Assembly (NCBI GenBank): GCA_037133395.1 | Contig: JBAXOG010000003.1 | Coordinates: 13,223 to 77,222 of the forward strand | Reading direction: 5' to 3' | From: CAIZQW01 sp037133395 | GTDB taxonomy: Bacteria; Verrucomicrobiota; Kiritimatiellia; RFP12; UBA1067 | DNA: 64,000 nt | Shown here: piece after piece, positions 1-8,727 of the stretch | How positions within the stretch are numbered: position 1 is the stretch's first letter | How the letters are laid out: each line of letters begins with the position of its first letter | The notes under the pieces: generated by a model | What the model was told of the DNA's origin: nothing | The model's database searches: none | What the model saw: only the letters and a program-made list of their open reading frames with translations | Made by a program: the position numbers and the translations under genes

Positions 1-930
1 CGAGTAGAACAGGTGGCATTTGCCATCATCACCGCGCACCATGGTTCCACACCAGACGTAGTAATCAGGATCACTGAACTTCGACGTGGCCGGTACTGGC
101 TGGATCATTGCGGCGAAATCGTAATCGGGCGACGTGCTGCTGGCTGCCAGCAACGTCTGGATGCTTTTCGCGACCTGTTTTCCCAGCACCTCGGAACCCA
201 CGGCCTGAAAATGGACGTTTCGCGGAATCTGCAACTTGTCCAACTGCGGCATGACCGTTGCCCACAGGTCGTTGACGGGTATCTTCTCCTCGGCCATGAC
301 CCTGCGGGCCGCGTCGTTGTAAGCAACCTCGCTGCCCTTCACATACTTTTCAGCCTGACTGTCGGGAATCGGCGTTGTGGTGGCGAAGATCAGTTTCGCA
401 CCGGTCTGCCTCAGTCGCGCCACGATCAGACGCAGGTTCTTCTCATACTGGTCGAGCGGCACGTTGGGTTTGGCACCGTTGAGCGGACTAGCATAGTTAC
501 CTTTCGCATCTTTGTCCGAGCCGTCCGCAAAACGGTAGCTGGCGTCATGCAGGCCATGATTAAAATGAATCACATCCCATTTTGCATTCCCGCCCGCCAG
601 CCAACGCTCCAGCCCATAAGAACCGAGTGCCGTTTTGGTGGAGCCTCCATTGCCCAGAACGCGGTGAACATTGGCCTTGCCGGCCAATTCCTTTCGAACA
701 ACCATCGTGTACGCAATGGAAACAGAATCACCAATCAGCAAAACCCGGGGCAGTTTAGGGTCATCCACGACCGGGACCATCGCGGGATCCACATTAGCAG
801 GTTTGGCAGCCGCAATCGGCGATCTCGTATCCTTGGCTGATTGCGCATGTAGCGTTCCCGCCATGGCCATGACAATACTGACGGCCGCAGCTCCAGCGAA
901 CCAAGAAACGTTTATCCTTTTCGCGTTCAT
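1..930 (-). CDS. SGNH hydrolase with GH43-like C-terminal domain, 3' end beyond the window
   Basis: Read from the complement of the first 930 bases: 310 codons with no stop before the window edge, so the C-terminus is missing. The protein begins with a signal peptide (MNAKRINVSWFAGAAAVSIV, then cleavage near residue 30). An SGNH/GDSL hydrolase domain follows: LLIGDSVS carries the nucleophile Ser (residue ~69), HFNHGLHD the block III Asn, and NVHF the catalytic His, with Asn where the usual block V Asp sits. From about residue 280 (FSDPDYYVWCGTMVRGDDGK) the sequence resembles the start of a five-bladed GH43-type propeller. Such proteins in PVC bacteria are probably carbohydrate esterases joined to a glycosidase-like domain; the substrate is unknown. 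The start is ATG with GGGGAAG just upstream. It lies 43 bases after the GH98-like gene and is probably the last visible gene of that operon. Confidence 0.7.
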   Translation of the reverse strand, partial: MNAKRINVSWFAGAAAVSIVMAMAGTLHAQSAKDTRSPIAAAKPANVDPAMVPVVDDPKLPRVLLIGDSVSIAYTMVVRKELAGKANVHRVLGNGGSTKTALGSYGLERWLAGGNAKWDVIHFNHGLHDASYRFADGSDKDAKGNYASPLNGAKPNVPLDQYEKNLRLIVARLRQTGAKLIFATTTPIPDSQAEKYVKGSEVAYNDAARRVMAEEKIPVNDLWATVMPQLDKLQIPRNVHFQAVGSEVLGKQVAKSIQTLLAASSTSPDYDFAAMIQPVPATSKFSDPDYYVWCGTMVRGDDGKCHLFYS

Positions 931-973
931 CTTCTTCCCCTTTGGTTATTGACTGTGTTTGATATTTTCTAAA

Positions 974-3900
974 TTACTCGACGATCTCCACTTCCACCGC
1001 GCCATCCGCATGCGACAGAGCCAACGTAAGCGTACGTGTCGCCGCATCCCATGTATTGACCTTGGCGGCTGTGGCCGGTGTGATCGTCACCTTGGGCTGT
1101 GCCTTACACGTTAAACGGATCTCGGTATCACGTTCAGGATATTCGGTATTCGCCTGAAGCCAGAGCCGCGTGTTAACGCCTTCGAACTTGCCCATCAGAT
1201 AGGCGTGCGGTGCGATCTTGCCGGCCATCGACTGGAAGAGGCCTCTCCCTTTCAGCGGCACTGAGTATGTTTCCGTCACGTCCTGGTTCTCGTGGCTGTT
1301 GAGCACCGCCAGCGTGTCACCTACGAGCGTCACCAGGGCGTCGCCCGCATAGAACAAAGGGTAGGCCTGGTCAAAACGCGCCTTGACCTTTGCGGCGCCA
1401 TCCAGTTGCGAGAGCGGCAGTGTCTGGATGCCATGACCGAGATCCATTTTGCCTTGCGGAAAGACAGGGAAGTAGTAGTAGCGGCCGGTGTTGGGGAAGA
1501 ACTCCATCAGTGTGCCGGGGATGACGCCAACATCACGGAAGCCATACGTCCCGCGATAGAGTGCCTCCCATTCGTAGTAGTACGGATCGCTGTTTTTCGT
1601 TTGGGGGACACCGTCGTTGTAGACCGCCAGACGGATCTGCTCCCGCACTTGGTCCTTGGTGGGGATCAATTGATGTTTAATCAAGCCGCGCAGGAAGGGC
1701 TCCATGAAGCGGTAAAACGCTGGCGTCAACTCGCCTTTGTTGGTCCAGTGCGCCATCGGATTATACGTCTTGGGGAATCCGTCCTTCGCGATTTTCCAGC
1801 CCGCGCGGACCGGCATCGTGCCGGTCTGCCCCTCGAAGCTGAAGACACTGCATCCGCGGCTGATACCCATCAGGAAGTTGAGATTCCAGAAGTTACGCGG
1901 CATGTCGCAGGCCTCGCCGCCACGCTGACCGCAAATCTCACCCAACTTGCGGAAACCGGTCTGCTGCCAGTACCAGCCCCCGTCTTCCCATGCGCCCTGA
2001 GCAATGATCCCGCCCGTCAGATACAACCCCAGCACGGAACTTTGCGAGACAAACTGGCGATGCAGGATGTTGTTCTTCTGTGCGAAGATCAGGTGGTCGG
2101 CGTACTCGTTCATCAACGCGCCTTGCTTGGCATAAAGCGCCTCCCACTTATTCTCGCCAGGGTAGGTGCCGTCCGCATCGTAGAAAATGCGCCCGTATTT
2201 TCCGCACAATTTGAGCAGGCGGTTCATGTAGACTTGGTTCGCTCCGCCGTGGTAGTGGGCGCTGAGCGTTTCCCCTCCCATGATTCCAATCACGTTGGTG
2301 TAGGTCTGGAAGACCTCCTCCACGGCTGCCAACGGCATCCAGTAGGAGATGGGCCCGGGGCCATGGGTTCTCATAAACGTCATCTGTCCCGTGGCCTGCA
2401 AAGGCTTAAAGAACTCGATCGGCGTTGAAATGTTGTAGCAGTTGAAGGCCACATAAGGCTTCAGATCCGCTGGAATGGTGTTGGTGAAAAGCGACAGATC
2501 AGTGACCGAGTGGCCTTCGATCGTGATGAGTGGGTGAGCAGGCGAGATGACCAACGACACGGGCCGCTTGGCATGGTCGTTGTTGACCTCGAACCGGCGC
2601 GTGGCAGACCAAGCACCCGCGCGGTCAGGCTCCCTTGCGCGTATCCGCCAGAACCAAAGGCCAACACCCGGCAACTCCTTGTCGGCTGGCATGAAGTACG
2701 GGACATCAATTTCCGAACGAACCTTGAAAGAAACTGGCGCAGAGAACTGCTCGTCCCTCGCCACTTGCACTTCATAATCCAATGCGCCCTTCACCTGACG
2801 CCACTTGAAGAAGGTCGCAAGATCTGTCATCTTCAACCCGTCTGAAGGGAAAATCAATTCCGGGGAAGCAAAGCCGACCGGCTCCAAGCGTACTCCCTCC
2901 AGACGCGTTCCCTCCGGCTGCTGGACTTCGAGGATGAAGGCTTGACGCTTGCCGGTCCATTGAGTCAAAGCCGTAAAATCAACGTCCTTCTCTCCTGGTT
3001 GATCGAGTGTCAGCACGTTGCGAAGCGCCTGCGCTAAACCCAGCGAGCGCACACCGATCGTGATAGGATTCTTAACAGATGCCGAAGCCGCCTTTGCGGT
3101 CAACCGATAGCCACGCTGGAAATCCAGTTCTAACGCCGCGTACTTTTTTGTTTCGTTCCCGATCATCTTGGATGCCGCGCCGAAGGACTCCTGATAGAGG
3201 CTCACCGTGCCAGCTTGCAGCGGTTGTCCGGAGAGGAAGACTGCACAGGAGCTGTTAAGGTGCGGCACCTGCTCACGCGTGATCGCAGCATAAGTCCTGC
3301 GCGTCTGATTCCAAACCCCCGCGTCGCCACAGGACGCGACAAAGGCGAACCCCAGATCAAGCGGACGCTCCTTTGTAAATGCGTAAGGGAACTGCTCCTG
3401 CACCGGATCGATGAAGCGAATTAAGAATCCCGAATTCGAGAAGGACCAGATGCTGTCACCCGGCAATGAACGAGTCACCTCTTTCGTCGTCAAGAAACCG
3501 ATGCCATTGCCGAGTTCCGAGTCCACGCCCACCCAGCACCGTTCACTTCGCCAACCGAGACGGGTGAAACTGTTTTCTGAACCGGACAGCAGAATGCGCT
3601 TGGGTTCCCGCGGATCCTGATACTTGAAGCGCAGTTTCCCTTTTAGGAGATTTCCATAATCCCCAGCCATCGCCGCGCCATGTTCCACATAAGCCAGATA
3701 GCGGGTCTTGTCATCCAGCGTCCCAAAGATCGCGCGATAGGTCAAGATCGGCTGTCCGGGCAACAGCGTGTAGCTCTCCGTCCAGGTGATGTTTCCTGCA
3801 AATCCGCCGAACCCCTTGACCAATTTCAACGTGGCCGAGCCATCCGGCTCAACCTTGGCCTCCCCGCTGACAAGCCGTGCTTCGCTTAAGCTGATCAAGC

Positions 3901-4477
3901 CCATGGCCTTGACCTTTTCAGCGGGTATCCCCATCAGACGTCCTCGTCTTTCCGAATCAAGCCAGCCCTCAAGCCGCGAGCCGGTCAAAAGTTGCCGTTT
4001 CGATGTGTTAGCGATCCGTTCGACTTGGGGACCCTCATACGAAAGGGACCATTGCTTTTCCCGATACTCGAACATCAGAATACCATTGCTGAGTTTAGCC
4101 GTACCCTCCGCCGAATTGAAAACCGCCGAACTTATTTTCAACACGTCCTCCCACTTCGGCGCGGCTTCCAACGTTAGTTCCATACGCTCGCTGGGTTTCA
4201 GCGAGAGATAAGCGCGGACCCCCTTGATGCCATTCTCAACACTCGGCAACAACGTGACCGGCTGTCCGAGTGTGGTCATCGCCTTGAGCGGCGTACCCTC
4301 CGGCAGTTTGAGACTCCCATAGAGAACCGCATCCGGTATCGTAATCGCCGTGGCATAAACCGGCTTATCGGCACAGTTGACCACGGTCAAACAATTCGAA
4401 TTATTCGGATTCTCTACTGCCAATACTGCGGTCAATGGCGTCAACAACAAAGCGGCGGCAAGCATGCATTTGCGCAT
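974..4477 (-). CDS. Secreted GH98-like glycoside hydrolase with fibronectin-type domain
   Basis: A 1167-residue exported protein. The start is the ATG of MRKCMLAAALLLTPLTAVLA because AGGAGG lies 7 bases upstream; a longer in-frame reading would overlap the preceding gene. Domains in order: signal peptide; a large beta-rich N-terminal region (~30-530); a fibronectin/Ig-like module (~535-630) ending in WRIRAREPDRAGAW; then a TIM-barrel-like region (~670-930) with TIPADLKPYV, GIMGGETLSAHYHGG and WEDGGWYWQQTGF, which recalls the GH98 catalytic and C-terminal domains (blood-group endo-beta-galactosidases and xylanases). A beta-sandwich tail follows. The GH98 call rests on motif resemblance only. 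The gene starts 22 bases after the beta-helix gene, so they share a transcript. It is likely an endo-acting enzyme cutting a host or algal glycan. Confidence 0.55.
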   Translation of the reverse strand: MRKCMLAAALLLTPLTAVLAVENPNNSNCLTVVNCADKPVYATAITIPDAVLYGSLKLPEGTPLKAMTTLGQPVTLLPSVENGIKGVRAYLSLKPSERMELTLEAAPKWEDVLKISSAVFNSAEGTAKLSNGILMFEYREKQWSLSYEGPQVERIANTSKRQLLTGSRLEGWLDSERRGRLMGIPAEKVKAMGLISLSEARLVSGEAKVEPDGSATLKLVKGFGGFAGNITWTESYTLLPGQPILTYRAIFGTLDDKTRYLAYVEHGAAMAGDYGNLLKGKLRFKYQDPREPKRILLSGSENSFTRLGWRSERCWVGVDSELGNGIGFLTTKEVTRSLPGDSIWSFSNSGFLIRFIDPVQEQFPYAFTKERPLDLGFAFVASCGDAGVWNQTRRTYAAITREQVPHLNSSCAVFLSGQPLQAGTVSLYQESFGAASKMIGNETKKYAALELDFQRGYRLTAKAASASVKNPITIGVRSLGLAQALRNVLTLDQPGEKDVDFTALTQWTGKRQAFILEVQQPEGTRLEGVRLEPVGFASPELIFPSDGLKMTDLATFFKWRQVKGALDYEVQVARDEQFSAPVSFKVRSEIDVPYFMPADKELPGVGLWFWRIRAREPDRAGAWSATRRFEVNNDHAKRPVSLVISPAHPLITIEGHSVTDLSLFTNTIPADLKPYVAFNCYNISTPIEFFKPLQATGQMTFMRTHGPGPISYWMPLAAVEEVFQTYTNVIGIMGGETLSAHYHGGANQVYMNRLLKLCGKYGRIFYDADGTYPGENKWEALYAKQGALMNEYADHLIFAQKNNILHRQFVSQSSVLGLYLTGGIIAQGAWEDGGWYWQQTGFRKLGEICGQRGGEACDMPRNFWNLNFLMGISRGCSVFSFEGQTGTMPVRAGWKIAKDGFPKTYNPMAHWTNKGELTPAFYRFMEPFLRGLIKHQLIPTKDQVREQIRLAVYNDGVPQTKNSDPYYYEWEALYRGTYGFRDVGVIPGTLMEFFPNTGRYYYFPVFPQGKMDLGHGIQTLPLSQLDGAAKVKARFDQAYPLFYAGDALVTLVGDTLAVLNSHENQDVTETYSVPLKGRGLFQSMAGKIAPHAYLMGKFEGVNTRLWLQANTEYPERDTEIRLTCKAQPKVTITPATAAKVNTWDAATRTLTLALSHADGAVEVEIVE

Positions 4478-4499
4478 CAAAATTCCTCCTAAAAATGAT

Positions 4500-6569
4500 T
4501 TAAAAGAAGCGAATAAGCGTTCCCCTCGAATTGACAAGCAATACCTGCTTATTGGTGTCGTCAATTTTTAACGACAAGATTCCCCTGCGACTACTTGTCG
4601 TATTCAACGTCCAATTTTCTAAGCTAGGTATCGTCCCCTTTGTCCCATAAGAAAACAGCACCAGGCTGTTCGTAATCGTCCCCGAAATATTCACCGTGCC
4701 AGCAGCAGGTAGCGAGAGTGTCCCCGCCACGTTCACTCGGGTCGGATTAGCCACGTCCGTGCAGAATGAAACCCCGCCATTCACAGTCAACGACCCGCTG
4801 AAAGCTGCGACCGTGTTCGAAACCAGAAGGCTACCCGTGTTGCCAATAGTGATGTTACCCGTGCTGATGCCTGTTCCTCCATTGACCAACTCCAGCCCGA
4901 CATAGTTTCGAGGATTTCCACTGTCTTCTATCGTGTAGGTGGTCGAGGCGTTCGCGCAAATGCCAGTCGCATTGTTAAAGCGCAGCGTGTTTTTCCCCTG
5001 CCAGTCAAAAGAACCCACGCCCGTAGTAGCCTGATTGTTCGTCAGGATCACGCCGCTCACGCCACGATAGGCGAGCACACCATTCTCCACGAGTACCTTG
5101 TTGCCGAGCGACAAGTCGTTAGAGGGCGTGTTGATCGTAATTGTCGGGGCCGCCGTAGTGAACTGCAACACCCCGCTGTTCGTACAAGCGAGGTGGTTGC
5201 CGTAATCCGTCCGTCCGGCAGTTCCAATCACGAGCGACAATGACAGCTCCATCACGCCACTCCTTGTGACAACGACACGGTTACTGTAATTGACCAGATT
5301 CGTTGCAGATGTGCCGATCGAGAGCTTGCGGCATCCGAGCATCTGCCCGCCCTCTTCGATCTGGATGCTGTTTTCATTGTTATTCCCCTTGCCGCCACCA
5401 ACCATGCAATCGATATTCGGCTGAAACTGGAATAGGGAGCCGTTCCCCGTGACCAACACCCCGTTCCTATAATAATTGGTGCAGACGTAAGATGCACCAT
5501 GGGCGATCCAAAGCCCACTGATTCCCGTCATGACCCCGCCATTCTGCACCTTAATCACGTTGTTAGTACCTGCAGGTCCTTGATAACCCACATTCATAGC
5601 CCCGTTCGTGACCAAGCCTCCAGCATCGACAATCAGCAAGTTGGTGTGTGAGCCTTCCAAGCAAACGGTCACCGACCCGCCCAACAGGTCAACGGTAGAA
5701 GGCGTGCCGTTTCCGTCGCGCCCCGCGACAATCATTTGATTGTTGTACGAAGTCGCGAGATAACCAAGCGTCACATTGGATGACTTCACAAGTCCTCCGT
5801 TGGTCACTGAAAGTACATTAAAGCCATTATTGCTGGCGTAAAGACGCAGGTTGGCACATTCAAGAGTTCCTCCGGAAGTTACCGTAACATCATTCGAGTT
5901 ACTCTGCATGAAAAAGAACTGCCTGCCTCCTGTAACCAGAAAGCGAGCCCGGTCGCCCATCGTGTTCGTTCCCCCAATCATCAACTTGTTGTTGTTGTTT
6001 AAAAACATTACGGCATAGTTAGCCGACGGCGTCAGTGTCACCAAGCCTCCGTTTTGCAAATAAAACGTCGCACCATAACTGGGATTTAGCGGTGTTGCAC
6101 TCCCTGAAAGTGAAAAGGACGCATTGTCCACGGTCGTGGTGCTGCCATACTGCGTGAACACGTTCCCAATGAACTGGGCTCCGTCACGAATCGTGAGACG
6201 ACTGCCATTCAACGCGGTGGTTCCAAACGTCGTATTGGTCGCCGTCAGCGTGGTCGTTCCCGAAAGATCCAGCTCGCCCCTTAAAGTCGTCGATGCGGAG
6301 CCCACGTTCAACTGGGCGAGAGAGGGGAGTGTCCCAAGGCTGGCAGCCGTCACCGTTTTGTTGCTCCGAATATCAGCCGTGTCTCCCGACTGCGGAGTCC
6401 CTGCGCCTCCCCATGTAGCGAAAGCATCCCACGAGCCACTTTGCGAAGTGATCCGTGTAACCGCCTGCACTTCATCGACCAACAACCCCACCAGTGCAAT
6501 GCTCAGAAAAAGACCACACCGACTTACAGTTCCATCCATCTTTCCACACTTCTTATTTTTGGTTATCAT
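4500..6569 (-). CDS. Exported beta-helix surface protein with C-terminal RGTLI motif
   Basis: A 689-residue protein. The start is the ATG of MITKNKKCGK because AAGGAG lies 7 bases upstream; upstream in-frame Met codons lack a ribosome site. After a signal peptide ending near VDEVQA the sequence is Thr/Asn/Gly-rich with irregular short beta-strand repeats (GGLVT..., NGGVMTG..., SGVLQF...), typical of autotransporter-type or pectate-lyase-type right-handed beta-helices. I see no catalytic signature. It ends KQVLLVNSRGTLIRFF, which resembles the end of the other beta-repeat protein at 33891-35447. It is the first gene of an operon whose promoter (TTGAAT, 18 bases, TATAGA) overlaps a TGCG operator. 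Probable role: cell-surface adhesin or scaffold for the enzymes encoded downstream. Confidence 0.6.
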   Translation of the reverse strand: MITKNKKCGKMDGTVSRCGLFLSIALVGLLVDEVQAVTRITSQSGSWDAFATWGGAGTPQSGDTADIRSNKTVTAASLGTLPSLAQLNVGSASTTLRGELDLSGTTTLTATNTTFGTTALNGSRLTIRDGAQFIGNVFTQYGSTTTVDNASFSLSGSATPLNPSYGATFYLQNGGLVTLTPSANYAVMFLNNNNKLMIGGTNTMGDRARFLVTGGRQFFFMQSNSNDVTVTSGGTLECANLRLYASNNGFNVLSVTNGGLVKSSNVTLGYLATSYNNQMIVAGRDGNGTPSTVDLLGGSVTVCLEGSHTNLLIVDAGGLVTNGAMNVGYQGPAGTNNVIKVQNGGVMTGISGLWIAHGASYVCTNYYRNGVLVTGNGSLFQFQPNIDCMVGGGKGNNNENSIQIEEGGQMLGCRKLSIGTSATNLVNYSNRVVVTRSGVMELSLSLVIGTAGRTDYGNHLACTNSGVLQFTTAAPTITINTPSNDLSLGNKVLVENGVLAYRGVSGVILTNNQATTGVGSFDWQGKNTLRFNNATGICANASTTYTIEDSGNPRNYVGLELVNGGTGISTGNITIGNTGSLLVSNTVAAFSGSLTVNGGVSFCTDVANPTRVNVAGTLSLPAAGTVNISGTITNSLVLFSYGTKGTIPSLENWTLNTTSSRRGILSLKIDDTNKQVLLVNSRGTLIRFF

Positions 6570-6642
6570 ACGTTTACTCCTTGTTGTCAAATAACCTCTT
6601 TCAGATTCATTGTGATTATCATACTCCACCCCGTTCTTTCTG

Positions 6643-6672
6643 TCTATATGTGATTGCGCAAAAATTATTCAA
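6643..6672 (-). promoter_or_regulatory. Predicted promoter of the beta-helix/GH98-like operon
   Basis: On the minus strand the -35 TTGAAT (6672-6667) and -10 TATAGA (6648-6643) are 18 bases apart. The same promoter is repeated at 11080-11109 before another operon. Transcription would start near 6636, leaving a leader of about 67 bases. Confidence 0.5.
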
Positions 6673-6683
6673 TTTTGCGACAT
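6655..6683. promoter_or_regulatory. TGCG direct-repeat operator site 1
   Basis: TGCGCAAA (6655-6662) and TGCGACAT (6676-6683) begin 21 bases apart, two helical turns, as expected for an AraC-type dimer on direct repeats. The site overlaps the -35 and spacer of the minus-strand promoter. CGCAAAA and TTTTGCG also form an inverted repeat here. The same arrangement occurs at 11092 and 51843. Confidence 0.5.
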
Positions 6684-6957
6684 GGCTTTTTACGCGATCG
6701 GGGGCTTGCCTATCTTTGTTAAAGAAGGACTGACTGACGAATTGACGTCTTGACTGATTGATTCATCTGGTCAACCCAGTCAATACGTCCTCAGCAATCA
6801 ACTCGTCACTCGGTCAATCAGTCAATACGTCCTCACACGGTGGCAACGGCGTCCCGCCGTTGGCCGAATCGATGGTGCAATCGGGGGCACGCGCCTGCGT
6901 GCCTTGGACGAGCAGGCGCTCGTCCCTTCCGAGAGTGCACAAGGTGTGACCGCGTCA

Positions 6958-8727
6958 TCATTCCGGGGATATGAAAAGCATTCGGCGCATGCCGGGGGCG
7001 CCGTTTTGGCCCGTCAGCGTCAATTTCATGGCGGATGTCGTGACTGGCGCGAACGTCACCACCAGGCCACGCCCCTCTGTGACGCCCTCGGCGATCTTTT
7101 TCCATTGTCCGCCGACCTCCGACTCCAGCGTATAGACCTGGGGAATCCGGGGAAATTTATCGAGTTCCTCCAGCCGGATTGACGAGATCACTACCGGTTT
7201 TTCGAAGCTGAAATCAAGGCTCGCCGTCACGGTGCCTTGGGGCGTGATCCATGGGCGCACCCCTTTTGTCTTGAACGAAACAATGCCGGCGGCATCCGTT
7301 TCGTTGACACTTGCCTTGACCTTGGCGATCTGATTGGGCTTAGGCCGGGCGACGGCTTCGCCGTCCAATTCCAAGACTACCACAGCGGCAACCGGATCCG
7401 GTGAGCAGGCACCCACTTTCACTATTACCCGTTCCTCTTCCTTGATCAGTTCCAACTTCCTGTCCGTCCCCGCCAGACGTGCGCTCTTGACCCCGGACAA
7501 CAACGGCACGCGCAACAGTCCGTCCTTGGGCCAGTCGAAGACGATCAGGTTGAGTTGGTTGCCCTTGCGCGTCGCGCAGCCGTAAGAGAGATACGGGAAA
7601 GGGCCGCCTTGGCAACCGTAGATGGCTTCGCCATTCTGCTTCAGCCAGTCCCCGATCGCCTTCAATCGTTCGACATGCTCCGGCATGAAGCTTCCATCCG
7701 GTGCCGGGCCGAAACCATAGACCAGGTTGCCGTTCTTGCTAATCGCCTCGGCCAGTGTGCGGACAAGAACCGATACGGGCTTTTGCTTGTCCACTGTTGG
7801 GGCATACGCCCATTTTGACCCCAATGTGACGCAAGCTTCCCAGTCGTCCTCCGGCGCATATGTCGGAAGCATTTGTTCCGCGCAGCCGAAGTCGGCGCGA
7901 ACGCCTCCCAGCCGGCCGTTCATGATGAGATTCTTCAACGGGCGCAGCGGTTCATAGAGGCGTTCTGCGTGCGCCTTAGTGATCCCCGATGGCGTGTCCC
8001 ACCAGAAGACATCCGGCTTGTATTGCGCCAGCTCCCGGATCTGGGGCACGGCGATGGTGTCAATATACTTATCGAAATCCCCGCCTTGGGCCGGATCCCA
8101 TGGCTTGGTATTGCCTACGGAACCGCCGGGATTCACCCAGTCCTGCGCATGGGAATAGTAGATGCCGAACCGGATTCCTTCCTTCCGGCAGGCATCGGCC
8201 AGCGGGCCGACCAGATCCTTGCCGTAGGGAGTGGCGTCGGCAATGTTCCACTTGCTGGCCTTCGATGGCCAGATGGCAAAGCCGTCGTGATGCTTCGCGA
8301 TCAAGACCAGATATTTGGCGCCGGACTGCTTGAAGAGCTTAACCCATTCCTCGGCGTTGAACTTCACGGGATTGAACTGCTTGGCGAATTCCTGGTATTT
8401 CGCCACCGGCACTTGGTTCCAACGCATCATCCACTCCCCCTGTGCCGGGATGGAAAACAGGCCGAAGGTAATCATCACCCCGAAACGCGCCTCCCGCCAC
8501 CAGGCCATGCGGGCATTGAATTCTTCCGGGGACTCCTTGGTCGGCGCGGGAATCTGCGAGGGGTCAACCGTGAAGCCCGAGGCGTTTTCGTCGTAAGCGC
8601 CGGCAATCGCCTTCGTCGCCACCTTCGGGAAAGTTTCGACGCCCTTGCGCAGAACAGATTCATCCGCATGCAGAAGCGTACAGGCAATAGCTTGAATCAG
8701 GACGCAGTAGTAGGTTGTTCTTTTCAC
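6958..8727 (-). CDS. GH29 alpha-L-fucosidase-like protein
   Basis: A 589-residue exported protein. The GTG start overlaps the TGA of the preceding DUF2961 gene by 4 bases (GTGA), with AAGGAG upstream, so translation is coupled. After a signal peptide the GH29 barrel runs from about 75 to 410: GVMITFGLFSIPAQGEW, AKHHDGFAIW and VFWWDTPSG, whose Asp should be the nucleophile, followed by NGNLVYGFGPAPDG. A beta-sandwich tail (ASLDFSFEKPVVISSIRLEE) resembles an F5/8 type C module. The canonical GH29 motif FIHWG reads ITFG here, with Thr87 replacing the His that binds fucose in characterised enzymes, so specificity or activity may differ. It should release terminal fucose or a related 6-deoxysugar in the periplasm. 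Confidence 0.85.
   Translation of the reverse strand: MKRTTYYCVLIQAIACTLLHADESVLRKGVETFPKVATKAIAGAYDENASGFTVDPSQIPAPTKESPEEFNARMAWWREARFGVMITFGLFSIPAQGEWMMRWNQVPVAKYQEFAKQFNPVKFNAEEWVKLFKQSGAKYLVLIAKHHDGFAIWPSKASKWNIADATPYGKDLVGPLADACRKEGIRFGIYYSHAQDWVNPGGSVGNTKPWDPAQGGDFDKYIDTIAVPQIRELAQYKPDVFWWDTPSGITKAHAERLYEPLRPLKNLIMNGRLGGVRADFGCAEQMLPTYAPEDDWEACVTLGSKWAYAPTVDKQKPVSVLVRTLAEAISKNGNLVYGFGPAPDGSFMPEHVERLKAIGDWLKQNGEAIYGCQGGPFPYLSYGCATRKGNQLNLIVFDWPKDGLLRVPLLSGVKSARLAGTDRKLELIKEEERVIVKVGACSPDPVAAVVVLELDGEAVARPKPNQIAKVKASVNETDAAGIVSFKTKGVRPWITPQGTVTASLDFSFEKPVVISSIRLEELDKFPRIPQVYTLESEVGGQWKKIAEGVTEGRGLVVTFAPVTTSAMKLTLTGQNGAPGMRRMLFISPE

Larger units (their letters stand above)
6570..6957. repeat. 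Intergenic repeat region, copy A (promoter plus hairpins)
   Basis: There is no gene here. The part from about 6635 to 6930 recurs at 11072-11550. It holds, from left to right: the minus-strand promoter and TGCG operator of the beta-helix gene; an inverted repeat whose 20-base arms begin near 6742 (GACGTCTTGACTGATTGATT) and 6815 (GGTCAATCAGTCAATACGTC); a hairpin CAACGGC-GTCCC-GCCGTTG at 6844-6862; and a hairpin GACGAGC-AGGC-GCTCGTC at 6907-6924. The last two lie just past the stop of the GH29 gene at 6958 and may help end its transcript, but no T-run follows. Confidence 0.75.

Noticed and set aside
1292..2428. Long plus-strand open frame opposite the GH98-like gene
   Set aside because: It is the complement of a well-supported gene, with no ribosome site, signal peptide or recognisable motif.
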